NCBI RefSeq assembly: GCF_030818775.1
Contig: NZ_JAUTAU010000001.1
Span: 3,166,001-3,230,000 of the forward strand
DNA length: 64,000 nucleotides
From: Bacillus sp. SORGH_AS_0510
GTDB taxonomy: Bacteria; Bacillota; Bacilli; Bacillales; Cytobacillaceae
Direction: 5' to 3'
Made by a program: the position numbers and the translations under genes. Below are positions 62,257-64,000 of this stretch, piece after piece. Below the pieces are notes generated by a model. It ran no database searches. It was not told the DNA's origin and saw only the letters and a list, made by a program, of their open reading frames with translations. Every line of letters begins with the position of its first letter. Position 1 is the stretch's first letter.

Positions 62257-64000
62257 TTGAACGCGATTATTAAAGGAAAATGGTTCATTCTAGTCGCTTG
62301 GATAGCTGTGATTGCTACTCTTTTTACGGTGGCACCAAATATGGAAGGCCTTGTACGTGAGAAAGGACAAATTTCTGTTCCCGAAGGCTACTCATCAACC
62401 ATAGCAGAGAAAATCCTTAGAGATGTTCAATCTAGTGAAAATAAAGGAAGGGATCTGCAGACTGCACTTGTTTTCCACAGTGAAAAGAAATTAACGAAGA
62501 AAGATTTTCTCAATGCAGAAAAAGCCGTTAATATCCTGGAAAAAAACAAAGAGGAGCTCGGAATCACTGAAATCCTTTCCCATTTTAAACAAGAGCAATT
62601 AAAAGACCAGCTTGTGTCTAAAGATGGAAAAACCATCTTAGTTTCCGTAAAGGTAACAGCTAATAATCGAGATGCAAAAGAAATATCAAAAGATTTGTAT
62701 GATGCCATCGAGCAAATTAAATTGGAACATTATTATACCGGAAACTGGGTGATAAGTGAGGACCTTGTGACCAATTCACAGGAAGGCTTGAAAAAAACAG
62801 AAGGAATTACAGTTGGATTTATTCTGATCGTGCTTTTGTTAGTATTTAGATCGGTCATTGCGCCCATTATTCCTTTAGTAACTGTAGGATTCAGCTATCT
62901 TACAGCCCAATCCATTGTTGCTCTGTTGGTGGATAAGGTTGATTTTCCTTTATCCACGTTTACTCAGATTTTCTTAGTAGCCGTACTATTCGGAATAGGA
63001 ACGGATTATTGTATCTTGCTCCTTAGCCGCTTTAAAGAGGAAATGGCAGAAGGAAAAGATGTGAAGGAAGCGATTATTACTACTTATCGCACAGCGGGTA
63101 AAACCGTTTTCTTTAGTGGAATTGCAGTAATGATTGGTTTTGCTTCTATTGGGCTTTCCACCTTCCAGCTTTATAAATCAGCTGCTGCAGTAGCTGTCGG
63201 AGTCGCCATTTTGTTAATTGCGCTTGTTACCGTCGTTCCTTTCTTCATGGCTGTATTAGGCAAAAAACTTTTTTGGCCATCGAAAGGAAAGCTGGAGCAT
63301 GGGGAAAGCAAATTCTGGGGCGTGATGGGTAAATTTGCACTGGCAAGACCTCTAATTGCTTTTATTCTTGTCGCCCTTATTTCTGTTCCGTTCTTATTTA
63401 CTTATGATGACCAATTGTCGTTTAACTCGCTGGAAGAAATCAGCGATGATTATCCTTCAATAAAAGGGTTTAATATCATTGCCGATTCATTTGGTCCTGG
63501 AGAATCGATGCCAACTCAAATTGTTATTAAAAACGATGATCAAATGAATACGACGGAATATATAGCCATTACTGAAAAAATCAGTCAAGAATTAAAGAAA
63601 GTCAATGACGTAAACACCGTTCGTTCTGTTACTCGTCCAACTGGTTCACCTATTGATGACTTTTACATTTCTAAACAAGTTGTTAGCCTGGAAGACGGGC
63701 TTGGCCAAAGTAATGAGGGAATTAAAAAAATCAGTAACGGCCTAGAAGAAGCTGTAAGCCAAATGAGTTCGAACCAACCAAAAATGAAGGAAGCAACTGA
63801 TGGGCTTAACACATTGATTAAGGGTACCAATGATCTAAAAACAGGAGTAGGAACTATTAAAGAAAAGCTCACTGTCATGCAAAAAGGCTTAAGTGACGGT
63901 TCATTAAAGGTTAGCGAGGCACGTGATGGGTTAAGCAAAATCAAAGCAGGTGCGGAAAGTGTATTGGATGGAGGCCAACAACTTCTACAAGGGTACAAAG
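62257..64000 (+). CDS. MMPL-family transporter (YdgH-like), C-terminus beyond window
   Basis: The frame opens at a TTG three bases after the MarR stop, with GGGGGAA upstream, and stays open for 581 codons to the window edge. It begins with a helix (WFILVAWIAVIATLF). An extracytoplasmic domain and a block of about five helices follow, with GIGTDYCILLLSRFKEE, the MMPL/RND-type motif. From about residue 465 an extracytoplasmic region carries Gly-spaced coil repeats (GLGQSNEGIKKISNGL). It probably exports lipids or toxic compounds. Confidence 0.92.
   Translation, partial: MNAIIKGKWFILVAWIAVIATLFTVAPNMEGLVREKGQISVPEGYSSTIAEKILRDVQSSENKGRDLQTALVFHSEKKLTKKDFLNAEKAVNILEKNKEELGITEILSHFKQEQLKDQLVSKDGKTILVSVKVTANNRDAKEISKDLYDAIEQIKLEHYYTGNWVISEDLVTNSQEGLKKTEGITVGFILIVLLLVFRSVIAPIIPLVTVGFSYLTAQSIVALLVDKVDFPLSTFTQIFLVAVLFGIGTDYCILLLSRFKEEMAEGKDVKEAIITTYRTAGKTVFFSGIAVMIGFASIGLSTFQLYKSAAAVAVGVAILLIALVTVVPFFMAVLGKKLFWPSKGKLEHGESKFWGVMGKFALARPLIAFILVALISVPFLFTYDDQLSFNSLEEISDDYPSIKGFNIIADSFGPGESMPTQIVIKNDDQMNTTEYIAITEKISQELKKVNDVNTVRSVTRPTGSPIDDFYISKQVVSLEDGLGQSNEGIKKISNGLEEAVSQMSSNQPKMKEATDGLNTLIKGTNDLKTGVGTIKEKLTVMQKGLSDGSLKVSEARDGLSKIKAGAESVLDGGQQLLQGYK

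Overview
The window is low-GC DNA from an endospore-forming Bacillaceae, most like Bacillus or Neobacillus. The evidence is Bacillus-type operons (qoxABCD, dltXABCD, a puc-like xanthine dehydrogenase cluster), a CotA-type laccase, a sporulation-kinase-like PAS histidine kinase, strong GGAGG ribosome sites with many TTG/GTG starts, and Firmicute cis-regulators (T-box, yybP-ykoY Mn riboswitch, Rex boxes). No tRNA, rRNA, prophage, CRISPR or transposase gene was seen. The species cannot be fixed from sequence reading alone.

Layout. 1-4.7 kb: partial HAD phosphatase, YwjA-like ABC exporter with a miniature-element hairpin in its leader, a 1.2 kb array of 23 hairpin-forming 52-bp tandem repeats, and a small HesB/IscA-like protein. 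5-9 kb: the aa3-type quinol oxidase operon. 9-16.3 kb: pssA and a PAP2 phosphatase, TerC under a Mn riboswitch, a PNPOx-like protein, an M32 carboxypeptidase and a class B PBP. 16.3-21.6 kb: five-gene molybdenum hydroxylase operon. 21.7-31.2 kb: laccase, exporters, NUDIX, small proteins, a candidate C-rich sRNA, GNAT, VTT protein and PAS kinase. 31.3-36.5 kb: LysM-NlpC hydrolase, His-rich radical SAM/SPASM protein, a divergent CorA-like protein beside canonical CorA. 36.6-43.1 kb: M42 peptidase, dltXABCD, a putative di-heme membrane protein and tatA. 43.1-50.5 kb: secreted His-rich protein, Rex-controlled ndh, VOC protein, an ABC/SGNH operon flanked by two copies of a MITE-like element, and flavohemoglobin. 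50.7-55.9 kb: DegV, YdcF, GNAT, T-box-controlled proS, membrane cupredoxin. 55.9-64 kb: PepSY-type protein, two-component system, YknXYZ-like MFP/ABC exporter, and a MarR-MMPL pair cut by the window end.

Themes. Respiration and redox control recur (qoxABCD, ndh with two Rex boxes, hmp with an FNR-like box, the putative di-heme protein). Envelope maintenance is the second theme (dlt, PBP, NlpC/P60, pssA, TatA, TCS and exporter). The least explained content is non-coding: four repeat families. They are the 52-bp hairpin array with a degenerate second locus, a MITE-like family with 8-bp target duplications, a roughly 130-bp intergenic palindromic family in three copies, and a 21-bp helically phased tandem repeat upstream of an acetyltransferase gene.
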